Source: Azadirachta indica (lineage: Eukaryota > Streptophyta > Magnoliopsida > Sapindales > Meliaceae). Taken from it: a stretch of DNA of 64,000 nt. Below are positions 41,669 to 53,068 of this stretch, piece by piece. How positions within the stretch are numbered: position 1 is the first letter of the stretch; the number at the start of each line of letters is the position of its first letter. Below the pieces are notes generated by a model. The model did not search any database, was not told the DNA's origin, and saw only the letters and a list, made by a program, of their open reading frames with translations. The stretch lies in assembly GCA_022749755.1 (NCBI GenBank), contig CM040441.1, positions 13,579,475 to 13,643,474 on the forward strand, read 5' to 3'. The translations under genes were made by a program, and so were the position numbers.

Positions 41669-43399
41669 ATGGCAGGAGCTGTCGTTGCCGTTAGTGGAGA
41701 TGTGCTGCAATTTGAAGGCAAAATCACAGTTTATGTGATTATCTGTGTGATTATTGGAGCTTTCGGAGGATTAATGTTCGGTTTTGATATTGGAATTTCA
41801 GGTTCAAAATTTTTATGTGATGAATTAAACGCATACATACAATAGATATCATATATATTTCTCTTATATTTGAATTTAATTTATGTGAAGGTGGAGTTAC
41901 ATCGATGGATGACTTCTTGAAAGACTTTTTCCCATCTGTATATCGAAGGAAACAGCACGCCCACGAAGACAATTACTGCAAGTTCGATGACCAGTATCTC
42001 CAGCTTTTTACTTCTTGCTTGTACATTGCAGCTCTTCTAGCTAGTTTTGTAGCTTCAAGGGTCTGCTCAAAATTAGGCCGGAAACCCACTATGCAAATAG
42101 CATCTCTTTTCTTTATGGCCGGAGTTATTTTAACTGCGGCCGCAGTCAACGTTGCTATGTTGATTCTTGGGAGACTTTGTCTAGGGTTAGGAGTTGGATT
42201 TGCCAATCAAGTAAGAATATATATAATTCTAATTTTCCATCACTTTTCTGCATTTGTGATTTTCTAATCATGCATTAATTAATTCATTTTAATTTAATTA
42301 TTTGCAGGCAGTCCCTCTCTTTCTCTCAGAGTTAGCTCCGGCCAATATTCGTGGTGCACTTAACATTTGCTTCCAACTTTTCGTAACAATTGGAATTCTG
42401 GCAGCCAACATCATCAATTACTTCACAGCAAAAATTCATCCTTACGGATGGAGAATATCGCTAGCAACAGCCGGTATTCCAGCCCTGGCTTTATGTATAG
42501 GTTCTCTGGCCATCTGTGAGACTCCAACAAGCCTTATCGAGCGCCAGAAGTTGGAGGAAGGAAGGGCAGTCCTTAAAAAAATTCGCGGTGTCGACAATGT
42601 GGATAATGAGTTTGATTCACTGGTATTTGCTTCCGAACAAGCAAAGCAAGTAACAAACCCATTTGGCAAACTCATGAAACGATCAAGCCGACCCCCACTG
42701 ATCATAGCAATTTTGTTGCAAATTTATCAGCAGTTCACTGGCATCAATGCTATTATGTTTTACGCGCCAGTTCTATTCCAAACTGTTGGTTTCGGAAGTG
42801 ATGCCTCTCTTCTTTCATCTGTTATCACCGGTCTTGTTAATGTTTTTAGCACGTTAGTCTCGGTTTATGCAGTTGACAGAGCAGGGAGGAGATTTTTGCT
42901 ACTTGAAGCTGCTGTTCAGATGTTCATTACGCAGACTGCCATTGGCATTATTCTAGCCATTGACTTGAAGCCAGCCGGAACTTTACACAAAGCAGAAGCC
43001 ATAGTTGTTGTATTACTTGTTTGTGTATTCGTTGCGGGATTTGCATGGTCATGGGGACCTCTTGGATGGCTAATTCCAAGTGAGACATTTCCTCTTGAGA
43101 CTAGAACTGCTGGTTATGCATTTGCAGTAAGCTCTAACATGCTTTTCACTTTTGTAATTGCACAAGCTTTCTTGTCAATGCTCTGTACCATGAAAGCCGG
43201 TATTTTCTTCTTCTTTGCTGCATGGATATTGTTAATGGGATTGAGTGCTTTCTTCTTCTTGCCGGAGACAAAGGGTGTTTTCGTTGACTCCATTGTTGAG
43301 ACAGTCTGGAAACAACATTGGTTCTGGAAGAGATTTATGGATGAAGTTGAAGATATCAAGGCAAAGACTCCTGATATGATTCACCCGCACGTGACATAG
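41669..43399 (+). CDS. Sugar transport protein, H+/hexose symporter of the STP6/STP8-like clade (STP-A)
   Basis: Three exons, 41669-41801, 41891-42210 and 42308-43399, give 514 aa, a full-length 12-helix major facilitator. Helix 1 contains GFDIGISGG, with Asp40 matching the proton-coupling Asp of STP10. The lid Cys in DNYCKFDDQ (Cys74) and the Cys in FLSMLC correspond to the STP10 disulfide pair. QQFTGIN (sugar binding), [22 protein letters not shown] and PETKG are all present. Family members import glucose and other monosaccharides across the plasma membrane. The N-terminal half resembles Arabidopsis STP6/STP8 most, from memory. Exon 3 and intron 2 are identical to STP-B over 1,125 bp. Intron 1 has lost ~27 nt at its 3' end relative to STP-B and now ends in GAAG, a weak acceptor, so correct splicing is uncertain. 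Confidence 0.88.
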
Positions 43400-44290
43400 A
43401 TTGATTGATTCACATATTAATTTAGTATCTTTCAATTTTTTACTAAAAACACGCGTCGGTCACCTTTTTTGTACTCGATTTGCAAATACTATGGCTTTGT
43501 AATTAATTGTAACCGATCGATCATATCCTTACTGGATCGTTAGTAGAGGTATAAATTGATTAATTCAATGCATGCACTGATTGAAATATTATTTTCCTTT
43601 GGCTTGGCTTAATATATTACTATATTTAAATAAAACAATAGAAATGTGGGATACTTTACCACTGCGATATATATACCGCGAACCATTCTTCATGATCAAA
43701 AGCTTTAATTCGTTGAACACACTGTATATGTTTACGCTAGACGTAACATCTTTATGAAGATTATCAACTTAACGTCATCTTGATTTCAAAATGCACGAAA
43801 TTAAAATATTGATGTAGAAATATGGTGAAGCCAAATTGTAAAAGGATAGAAAAATGAAAATTAAATTTCTTGAAATTAGATAGAAATTAATGATATGTTA
43901 GGATTATCAGCCATCTTATTAAATCTTTAAGGTTTAAATGAATGGTATTCAAAATTGAGATTTTATTTGACACAATACAAACGAAATTAAATCCATCTTT
44001 TCTTACTCAAATATAAGTTCAGAAGAAATTACAAGATGCAAAAGTCATATTTATACAGAAAATTTTATTGGATTGTGTTCTCAATTTGGGTATCTGATTA
44101 AATTTTTATGTTACCATTGTCAACATGATGTTTGTTGCTACTACTTATTCTGTATAAATGGGAATCTTATACTTGTGTAAATGTAAAGCCTCTCTCTTCA
44201 AATATGTGGGGATCGATTTTAATTTTACAATTAAATTAGGATCACTAAATACAACGTCTATGTTTGCAATAACATCTTTCACATATTTTG
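43400..44290. other. STP-A 3' flank
   Basis: AT-rich 3'UTR and downstream DNA. Scattered words match the STP-B 3' flank (for example CTCTCTCTTCAAATAT / CTCTATCTTCAAATAT near 44190 and 52285), which places the right end of the duplication unit near 44290. No gene is visible. Confidence 0.6.
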
Positions 44291-44826
44291 CTCCACATAA
44301 ATACAAGATGGACATATAAAACTAAAATAAGTTATTTCTTATACATGTATATAAACTATTTGCCGAAGCTGCAGGATTCTGGCTCCATCATTAAAAGTTT
44401 TGCTAACTTGATTTGTTTGGAGTCTATAAAATATAAACAAATTATAATGAGAATCTTACTACGTACCTTGTGGATTTCTCCAACCAAAAAAAATGGCATG
44501 GTTACAGCCTGGTACTTATAATAATTTATTCACAATCTAACAACGGAGATTTATAACTTTTGGACAGACTGACCATTCTTTTGGAATTTTAGTTATCTAT
44601 TATATGTAAATAGATAAGATGCCCATGTTTAAGCGTTTGAAAAAGATCATAGGAGCAAAGCAATGACACAAGTTTACATATATAGCTGGACATGCTTGGA
44701 CATAAGTCAGCCAACCCCACTTCTTCCCCTGTTAGTGTGGCCTGCTTTTTTGTTCCTGGTTTCTGATTTTCTATTTGTATTACACACCTTCTTGAACTTC
44801 TTGTTTGTTTTTTTGGGGCCCTGAAG

Positions 44827-45904
44827 GTTGTATCCCTCCCTCGCGAGTTGTGAAGGTTGCTGATGTAGTTTCTATGATGCCGATAAACAAACACAATGGA
44901 TTCCCGGCAAGCTTAGCTTCCTCTTCATTGATGGTTTTATTTAATATTCAACGATTTTTGAAGTTTGTGTTTGATGTTTTACTCTGCCTAGGCGATTGAT
45001 CACACAAGAAATGGAGAAAAGCTAGTCATGGAGGTAGAATAGTATAAGTTCACTTCCCGCATGTTTGTGTCGTATTTTAAAACAGAAGCATGCTTTAGTT
45101 GAACAAACTAAGTACTACTGTGATTTATATATAGTAAAGCCACTTGCTGGCACTACGTCATTCTAAAGTAGATTTCTAGCATAGTCCCTTTTATGATCCC
45201 ACAGGTGGATCAAAGCGAATCAGGTAGGAAGGAATCTTAGTAAGTTTTATTGATTATTCATTTTTCCCATTCTGACTTCGGCGGTCATGATTAAGATCTT
45301 ATTGGATCCTTTGAACTGCAGGCACAATTTCAGTGAATTTGTGAAACCTGTTTCCAGTAAAGGGTTACATGTCGATGACATATCCCTAAGTTCAGAACAC
45401 TTGGTAATGTACATAGGTCTTGCCCCATTTTTTAATCCCTCTCCATATGTTGTTGTACATAGGTCTTGCCCCAATTTTTAATCCCTCTCCATATGTTGTC
45501 CCCGAAGATATCTCTTTGACAAAAGTGATCTGTTCTTGTCTACCTACCTTACTGTATTATTGTTTATGTTTCTTTTGCTGGTGTAGTTTTATCTATCTCA
45601 AAATGTTGCTTTTGCTGGTGTAATTTCATCTAATATCTCAAAATGTTGCGCTTGCTGATGGTACAGGTTCATAGTCTTTTCCGCCAACTGGGACCTAGAC
45701 ATATATTTGTCGTCCCTCGTGCTTCTCGTGTGATTGGTGTGATTACCAGAAAGGATTAATTTGCTGATTGAGGTATTCTTGCTGCATTAACTTTTTCTAT
45801 GTTGTTTAAATTCATTGGATTCTGGAAGGGCTGAATTTTGATTCTCTGTACTGTAGGAGGGGCGAGGATTCTACCGCAGTGGAGCTCCAATCAACTAGTG
45901 TAAG
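44827..45904 (+). pseudogene. CLC-d pseudogene (copies of exons 17-22 only)
   Basis: Blocks match CLC-d exons 17 (44827-44906), 18 (44992-45033), 19 (about 45140-45222), 20 (45322-45524), 21 (45667-45772) and 22 (45857-45904) with introns kept, so it arose by DNA duplication and not retroposition. Defects: a 2-bp insertion in exon 17 and its donor changed from GT to GC; the end of exon 18 is deleted; small indels in exon 19; a 46-bp internal duplication in exon 20; and an insertion creating an early stop in exon 21 (after RKD). The transporter core and the last coding exon are absent. Only the CBS region is represented, and no function is expected. Confidence 0.92.
45411..45502 (+). repeat. 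46-bp tandem duplication inside the CLC-d pseudogene
   Basis: ACATAGGTCTTGCCCC begins at 45411 and again at 45457. The intact CLC-d gene has this segment once. One substitution in the T-run separates the copies, and 46 bp is not a multiple of three, so it also breaks the frame. Confidence 0.8.
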
Positions 45905-47015
45905 GTCTCTATGCTGCTTTACTCGTGTATTTGTTACAATACTCATGAGAGAACTATTTGAAATTTAGTTAGAATACCTAAGTACTTTTATGTGGAAATC
46001 ATCTACAGTTTTAGCTTTACACTTGAAACTCTCAGGAGTTAAAAGCTTGGTAGGAATAGAGAAAAGGGACAAAGAGGGAGGGGAAATAAAATTTCCTGCA
46101 TGCTGTTAAGGATGGGAAGGTGATATTTTGTTACATAAACTTTTCTTTTTCTTTTTCTTTATCTCGACTTACCCTTAAGAGGGAAGCACTTTCCTTAGCA
46201 TACAGTTTTTCTTCCCTCCCATTTTTGCTTCCCCCTACCCTCGTCTCTGTTTTTCTCTTGTTGTGAATTTACTATGTGGACGAGGAAAAAGAACCGACTT
46301 CCATTTTGGCTCCCTAGAGCATTAATTCTAGCTCCGCCCCTGAAGATGCCTAGAGTTGGCTATAGATTCACAGATGAATGCAGAATTTATGTTGAAAATG
46401 AAAATGTTAATACTATCCATTCCCGTTTCTTGAGTTTAATGATGATAATAACATTGATTTGGTTGTAATTGCTCGCACCAACGTGTATAAGAGGACAATT
46501 GGAGGTTTAATAAGAAGTAAATTAATTTTTTTAAAATTATTGTATTTTGTCAAAATTATCAAGTATATTGCAGTATTTTGTCAAAGTTATCAAAATATAT
46601 TGCACTATTTAAACGCTACATTTTTTAATTTGTTGGGTGCTATCTTAAACTTAGAATATTCTTAATCATTTCCATTCGAAATGAGTAATATTTATATATT
46701 TTTTTACATCCATTGTCCATGTAGCAGGAATCTGCAGAAACAGGTTGGTTACGTTGGTATCAATCCAAGGCCACGACTTGTCTCTTCTCATTATATATAT
46801 ATATATATATATATATCGGTAGATTTATAGTATCATTTCAAGCTTAATTTCTTATCTTAAAAAAAAAAAAAAAGACAATAACTTTATTTCTTTTGCAGAT
46901 TCTGAGAATTTTAACAATATATATAGATCATTAGATTCCGTTTGGCTACCGATATATAACAACTATCAAGAAAAATATTTTAGGGGTAAGATATAGATTT
47001 CAGATGGAAATTTAA

Positions 47016-49130
47016 ATTTAGGGTCCTTTATGATACAGGGATAAGAATCCTAATGAATAGATTATTGAAACCTTTAAATTAAATTTACTATTTAGAATAA
47101 TTAATTTAAATTAATTAAACTATCATAATAGATTATTGAAACCTTTAGGTTAAATTTACTATTTATAATAATTAATTTAAATTAATTAAACTATCATAAT
47201 TTACCGGTTGAATACAATTTTATCAATTAAGTACAATTAGAAGTAGGCAGAAAAATCGACCAGAACCGAACCAGATCGGAATTGAACTGAAATTTATAAG
47301 TTTGGTCCAGCATTTTATGCAATTTGATCTGATTTTGGTTCTTAAAATAAAAAGTTTAAAATTTTTTGTCTGATTTCGATTTTAGTCCAAAAAACTCGGA
47401 TCGGAACGAAAATATTATTTTTTAATATTTTGTTTATGTAAACAACGTCATTTTATTGTATTTTCATAAAACGACATCATTTGATATACTAAAAAAAATT
47501 TTAAAAATTAATAAATTTATTCAATAATTACTTGTAATTAATTCTAATTTTACGGAAAGTAATTATATTTTACTTGTTTAAATTTTAATTAATTATATTT
47601 TGTACTACAAAAACAAATTAACATCCAAATAATAAATAACAATATTATATTTGTACATAGAATAGAAAAAATTATAAATTTTACATACAACGTGTAAAGC
47701 CATATTAAACTTATTATCTTAATATAAAAAAATTAAATTTTAATATAAAACTTATATGTAAAATATAACACTGAAAAGCTTAAAATAAAAAATTAAAAAT
47801 AATAAACTAACGTCAAAGATTAAAATTGAATATTGATTTAATAAATTTAACATAAAAATATGTAAATGTGATGAAACACATATAAGTTTTAACATTAAAA
47901 TAATAAATAATAATGTTATATTTGTATAAAGAACAAAAAATTTATAAATGTAACATAAAACATATAAATCAATATTAAACTTATTATCTTGATATAAAAA
48001 ATTAAATTATAATGTAAGACTTGTATGTAAAACATAACACTTATAAATGTTAAAATTAAAAAAAAAAAACTAATATAAAAGGGTAAAAGTAAACATTAGT
48101 TTTATAAATTCAATATAAAATATATAAATACATTGAAATATATATAAATTAACATCAAATTGTCAAATGACAACAAAATAATTGTAAACAAAACAAAAAA
48201 ATTATAATTACGACACAAAAGTTATAAATTCACATAAAATTTGTAATTTTCATATAAAAGATTAAATTATAACATATAACTTGTATGTAAAATAAAATAT
48301 TTGTAAAAGTTAAAAATAAAATATAAGCCAACATAAAAGAGTAAAAATAAATATCAATTTCATAAATTTAATATAAAAAATATAAATGCACAAAAATAAA
48401 TATAAACTAACAACAAATTGTTAAATGGCAACATAATTGTTCTAAACAAAATAAAAATATATATAATTGTCACATAAAAGTTATAAATGCACATAAAATT
48501 TGTAATATTCACATAAAAAATTAAATTATAACGTATAACTTATATGTAAAATAAAATACTTTTAAAAATTAAAAATAAAATATAAATCAATATAAAATAG
48601 TAAAAATGAACACCAATTTTATAAATTCAACATAAAAAATATAAATGCATTGAAATTAATGTAAATTAACATCAAATTGTAAAATAATAACAATATAATT
48701 ATAAATGAAATAAAAGAATTGTAACTGTGACGTAAAGGTTATAAATTCACATAAAATTTATAATTTCTACGTGAAAAATTAAATTATAACATATAACATG
48801 TATATAAAATAAAATATTTGTAAAAGTCAAAAATAAAAATAATATGCCAACATAAAAGAGTAAAAATGGATATCAATTTCATAAATATATAACATAAAAA
48901 ATATAATTGTAATTATTAAATATAAATAAACACAAATTAATAAATAGCAATATTATCCCTATATATGGAACAAAAAAATATAAATATAACATAAAGATTG
49001 TAAATTAACATTTTACTTGTAATTCTAATATAAAAAATTAAATTACAATAAAAAGTTGTATAAAAAACAATAATTGTAAAATTATAAAAATTATTTCAAA
49101 ATTTTATATAGTTTTATAAATCAACTAACA
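47016..49130. repeat. AT-rich 2.1-kb insertion with ~260-bp tandem array
   Basis: Unit 1 reads GATGGAAATTTAAATTT, then about 20 bp, then GATTTCTGGAAACATAGGGCG. In unit 2 the same flanks are ~2.1 kb apart. Inside, a landmark combining a GTAAACAAAAC-type word, ATAAA(T/A)TCACATAAAA and AAATTAAATTATAA recurs at about 47640, 47910, 48171, 48430, 48690 and 48948, a period of 258-270 bp in six diverged copies. The left 600 bp have a 71-bp duplication and a GACCAGAACCGAACCAGATC-type segment common in plant interspersed repeats. No coding capacity was seen. Confidence 0.65.
47056..47197. repeat. 71-bp tandem duplication
   Basis: AATAGATTATTGAAACCTTT at 47056 recurs at 47127, and the following ~50 bp match with few changes (AAATTAAA against AGGTTAAA). 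It lies at the left edge of the unit-2 insertion. Confidence 0.75.
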
Positions 49131-49826
49131 ATCGTTTATTGATTTCCAGGAATATAGGGCGTTCAACGTTAGTTCCCATATATAGTTTATAAACTATTTT
49201 AAGGGTTTTGATTTCGGGAAAAACAAGAGCTGCCGTGACGAAATAAATTTAAGTGAAAGATACCCACACAGGTGGACAACTTGCAATATTATACATTTTA
49301 GCATTAATTATTTGGAAATAATTATTTCATATTTATCTTTACAATTTAACTAATTACCCGTTAGACCAGATACTACAACACAATAAACAGATTTTCTAAA
49401 AAATATATTTTAATAATATGTGGATATAATGTTAAAGATAAGGAATATCAGATTTATCCATACTTAAAATTTAAAACCAAAAAAATAAATAAATACTAGT
49501 TTATTTATGTCTGGGGTGTTAGATTATCAAAAACAAATTAAGAGATATGACCGGTCAATTTTAGATAATGTCCAACTATCATACTTTAGCATGAAAAAAT
49601 TTTAAAAGAATATTTTGGGGTCGAAATGTAAGCAAAGGCCTATACATGCGGACGACCCTGTTTCCATTCCAAGTTTCAGGGTTTTACAGTTAACTACTTT
49701 GTCCGATACTACCCCTTATAAATAATCCACAACCACATATGTGATAGTTACAGCCAACCTTTCTTTCTCTATTCAATTTGTATTCTATTATCATTTTTAT
49801 TCTTTAGCCTTCTGCCCTCCCCACTG

Positions 49827-49833
49827 TATAAAA
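49827..49833 (+). promoter_or_regulatory. Putative TATA box of STP-B
   Basis: TATAAAA after CCCTCCCCACTG, in the same context as in STP-A, 100 bp upstream of the ATG. About 200 bp upstream of it remain clearly alignable with STP-A (AAGGCCTRTRMATGCGGAC, CCAAGTTTCAGG, AATAATCCAC). Confidence 0.6.
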
Positions 49834-49926
49834 CATATATATGTATATGGTTCTTCATTATTTTGTTTGAAGATTTAGAGTCGCATACATATACACATAA
49901 AATATATATACTGTTGGGGAGGCCAA

Positions 49927-51688
49927 ATGGCAGGGGCTGTCGTTGCAGCTAGTGGAGATGTGCCGCAATTTGAAGGCAAAATCACAGTTTATGTGATTAT
50001 CTGTGTGATTATTGGAGCTTTCGGAGGATTAATGTTCGGTTTTGATATTGGAATTTCAGGTTCAAATGTTTTATGTGATGAATTAAACGCATACATACAT
50101 ACAATACATATCATATATATTTCTCTTATATTTGACTTTAATTTATGTGTTTGTTTGTATGTATGATTTAATGTTGCAGGTGGAGTTACATCGATGGATG
50201 ACTTCTTGAAAGACTTTTTTCCGTCTGTTTATAGAAGGAAACAGCATGCCCACGAAGATAATTATTGCAAGTTCGATGATCAGTATCTCCAACTCTTTAC
50301 TTCCTGCTTGTACATTGCAGCTCTTGTAGCTAGTTTTGCAGCTTCATCGGCCTGCTCGAAGTTAGGCCGGAAACCCACCATGCAAATAGCATCTCTTTTC
50401 TTCATGGCCGGAGTTATTTTAACTGCGGCCGCCGTCAACGTTGCTATGTTGATTCTTGGGAGACTTTGTCTAGGGTTAGGAGTTGGATTTGCCAATCAAG
50501 TAAGAATATATATAATTCTAATTTTCCATCACTTTTCTGCATTTGTGATTTTCTAATCATGCATTAATTAATTCATTTTAATTTAATTATTTGCAGGCAG
50601 TCCCTCTCTTTCTCTCAGAGTTAGCTCCGGCCAATATTCGTGGTGCACTTAACATTTGCTTCCAACTTTTCGTAACAATTGGAATTCTGGCAGCCAACAT
50701 CATCAATTACTTCACAGCAAAAATTCATCCTTACGGATGGAGAATATCGCTAGCAACAGCCGGTATTCCAGCCCTGGCTTTATGTATAGGTTCTCTGGCC
50801 ATCTGTGAGACTCCAACAAGCCTTATCGAGCGCCAGAAGTTGGAGGAAGGAAGGGCAGTCCTTAAAAAAATTCGCGGTGTCGACAATGTGGATAATGAGT
50901 TTGATTCACTGGTATTTGCTTCCGAACAAGCAAAGCAAGTAACAAACCCATTTGGCAAACTCATGAAACGATCAAGCCGACCCCCACTGATCATAGCAAT
51001 TTTGTTGCAAATTTATCAGCAGTTCACTGGCATCAATGCTATTATGTTTTACGCGCCAGTTCTATTCCAAACTGTTGGTTTCGGAAGTGATGCCTCTCTT
51101 CTTTCATCTGTTATCACCGGTCTTGTTAATGTTTTTAGCACGTTAGTCTCGGTTTATGCAGTTGACAGAGCAGGGAGGAGATTTTTGCTACTTGAAGCTG
51201 CTGTTCAGATGTTCATTACGCAGACTGCCATTGGCATTATTCTAGCCATTGACTTGAAGCCAGCCGGAACTTTACACAAAGCAGAAGCCATAGTTGTTGT
51301 ATTACTTGTTTGTGTATTCGTTGCGGGATTTGCATGGTCATGGGGACCTCTTGGATGGCTAATTCCAAGTGAGACATTTCCTCTTGAGACTAGAACTGCT
51401 GGTTATGCATTTGCAGTAAGCTCTAACATGCTTTTCACTTTTGTAATTGCACAAGCTTTCTTGTCAATGCTCTGTACCATGAAAGCCGGTATTTTCTTCT
51501 TCTTTGCTGCATGGATATTGTTAATGGGATTGAGTGCTTTCTTCTTCTTGCCGGAGACGAAGGGTGTTCACGTGGATTCCATTGTTGAGACAGTCTGGAA
51601 ACAACATTGGTTCTGGAAGAGATTTATGGATGAAGTTGAGGATGTCAAGCCAAAAATTCCTGATATGGTTCACCCGCACGTGTCATAG
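49927..51688 (+). CDS. Sugar transport protein, H+/hexose symporter, duplicate of STP-A (STP-B)
   Basis: Exons 49927-50059, 50180-50499 and 50597-51688 encode 514 aa, exactly the exon lengths of STP-A. All STP hallmarks are kept: GFDIGISGG with the helix-1 Asp, the lid Cys in YCKFDDQ, QQFTGIN, VDRAGRR and PETKG. Protein differences from STP-A cluster at the two ends (for example LVASFAASSACSK here and LLASFVASRVCSK there; tail VKPKIPDMVHPHVS versus IKAKTPDMIHPHVT). The central ~360 residues are identical. Intron 1 (120 bp) has a normal TGCAG acceptor with a T-rich tract, unlike STP-A, so this copy is the more likely to be spliced efficiently. The role is inferred to be monosaccharide uptake at the plasma membrane. 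Confidence 0.92.
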
Positions 51689-53068
51689 ATTGATTGATTC
51701 ACATATTAATTATGAAATATAATTGATCTTTCAATTTGTAAAATGAAAAAACATCCATCATATACTTTATACTCAATTTGATAATAGCATAGCTTTGTAA
51801 ATTTGTCGCCAATTGATATGCTTACAGGGTCGTTAATGCTGGTGCTTGCTTAATTCAACGCATGCGCCGATTAAAAATATTGTTTCCTTTGGCTCGACTC
51901 ATTACATATTTAAATAAAATAAAACGAATGTGGACTATATATATATATATACCGTGGAGAATTCTTCGCCGAAAACTTCCGATCGAGCACACTGAAAAAA
52001 TTTATATCAGACCTAACACTTTTATGAAAATTATTAACGTACAAAATTAAAATGTTGAATATTATGTGGATCAGTACATTTACATGTCACACTAATAAAA
52101 TGTTCAGAAAATTAGATCATGATTAACTTATATAATTATTAACAGGCTTAATTAACGAATTCTGATGGTTTGTCTCCTCGATTTGGGGTATCTTATTAAA
52201 AAAAATTTATTATCATTTATCAACATAAAGTTTGTTGCCAGTAATTATTGTGTACAAATTAATGGTATCCTCTACTTGCATAAACGTAACGCCTCTATCT
52301 TCAAATATATGGGGATTTTGATTTTAAAAATAAATTAAGATCCATACATACAATGCCTATGTTTGTAATAACATCGATCTTTCACATATTTATAATAAGC
52401 TTGTTGATCAATATTAATATAGTCATCATTTTATACTGTTTTATTTTTACTCAAAATAAAGTTTTTCATGCTTAGTGCACACCAGCATGGAGATATTAGT
52501 TAAGATAACACACAATACTCTCATATAATTAATTAATTAATTATGCCACGTTTAGTAAGTAAAGGTGGGTCTCCATCTCTTCTTTATTATTTCATTCATA
52601 TATATTCAAAAGGAAAATTATTGTACTAATTAATTATATTGCTCCCCTCCTTAAGGATGGATTTTTTCCTTAAACTGCAGTGATTCTAGTTAATAAGGAA
52701 ACAAAGCGTGAAAATATACAAGGAAACCTAATACCACTTTGCCTTAAAAACTGTTTAATGTTTAATGTCCATATTAAATGTATAGTTCTTATCTTCTGAT
52801 TTGGCCGACTTAATTGTAACCCCAAAATGAAGAAAAAAATCAAATTAAATTCCCAAATTCGTGAAAATGACGTGAAATTCCCACAATAAATTAGCTATGA
52901 AATCAATGAAAGAACTTAACGTATTAGGGCGAACTTAATATTGGTTTTTTCGATCTTCATTTCTTCTACTTTTAATACCGGCAGGAGAAGAGGAAGAGTT
53001 ATCCTTTTCAGTTCTCAGATTTAACTTGATTATCTGGGTTTGTACAGAGTCAGAGAGACAACTTAAAA
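51689..53068. other. STP-B 3' flank and STP-C upstream region
   Basis: The first ~700 bp align in patches with the STP-A 3' flank, and the duplication ends near 52395. The remainder is unique AT-rich sequence with a TTAATTAATTAATTAAT run near 52530. No gene was recognised. Confidence 0.6.

Larger units (their letters stand above)
36234..44290. repeat. Unit 1 of an ~8.1-kb direct tandem duplication
   Basis: Homology to 44365-52395 starts in CLC-d intron 16 (TTTGCTGAAGC here, TTTGCCGAAGC in unit 2). It runs through CLC-d exons 17-22, the intergenic region, STP-A and its 3' flank up to a shared CTTTCACATATTT word. The offset between copies drifts from about 8,178 (exon 17) to 8,227 (exon 21) to 8,289 (STP), which reflects later indels. 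Ends are approximate. Confidence 0.85.
45905..49926. other. Region between the CLC-d pseudogene and STP-B
   Basis: 46340-47010 and 49140-49926 align in patches with unit 1 (for example a TTGAAAATG..AATGTTAATACTATC block at ~46393, matching ~38733). In between is the AT-rich insertion with tandem repeats. A short stretch near 46300-46336, ending CTAGCTCCGCCCCTG, looks like a fragment of a common plant repeat. The last ~310 bp are the STP-B promoter, conserved with STP-A. Confidence 0.6.
44365..52395. repeat. Unit 2 of the ~8.1-kb direct tandem duplication
   Basis: It begins with sequence matching CLC-d intron 16 and ends after STP-B. Compared with unit 1 it lacks the segment equivalent to about 38030-38675 (the last CLC-d exon) and the three fold-back elements, and it has gained a 2.1-kb AT-rich block (about 47016-49130). 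Ends are approximate. Confidence 0.85.
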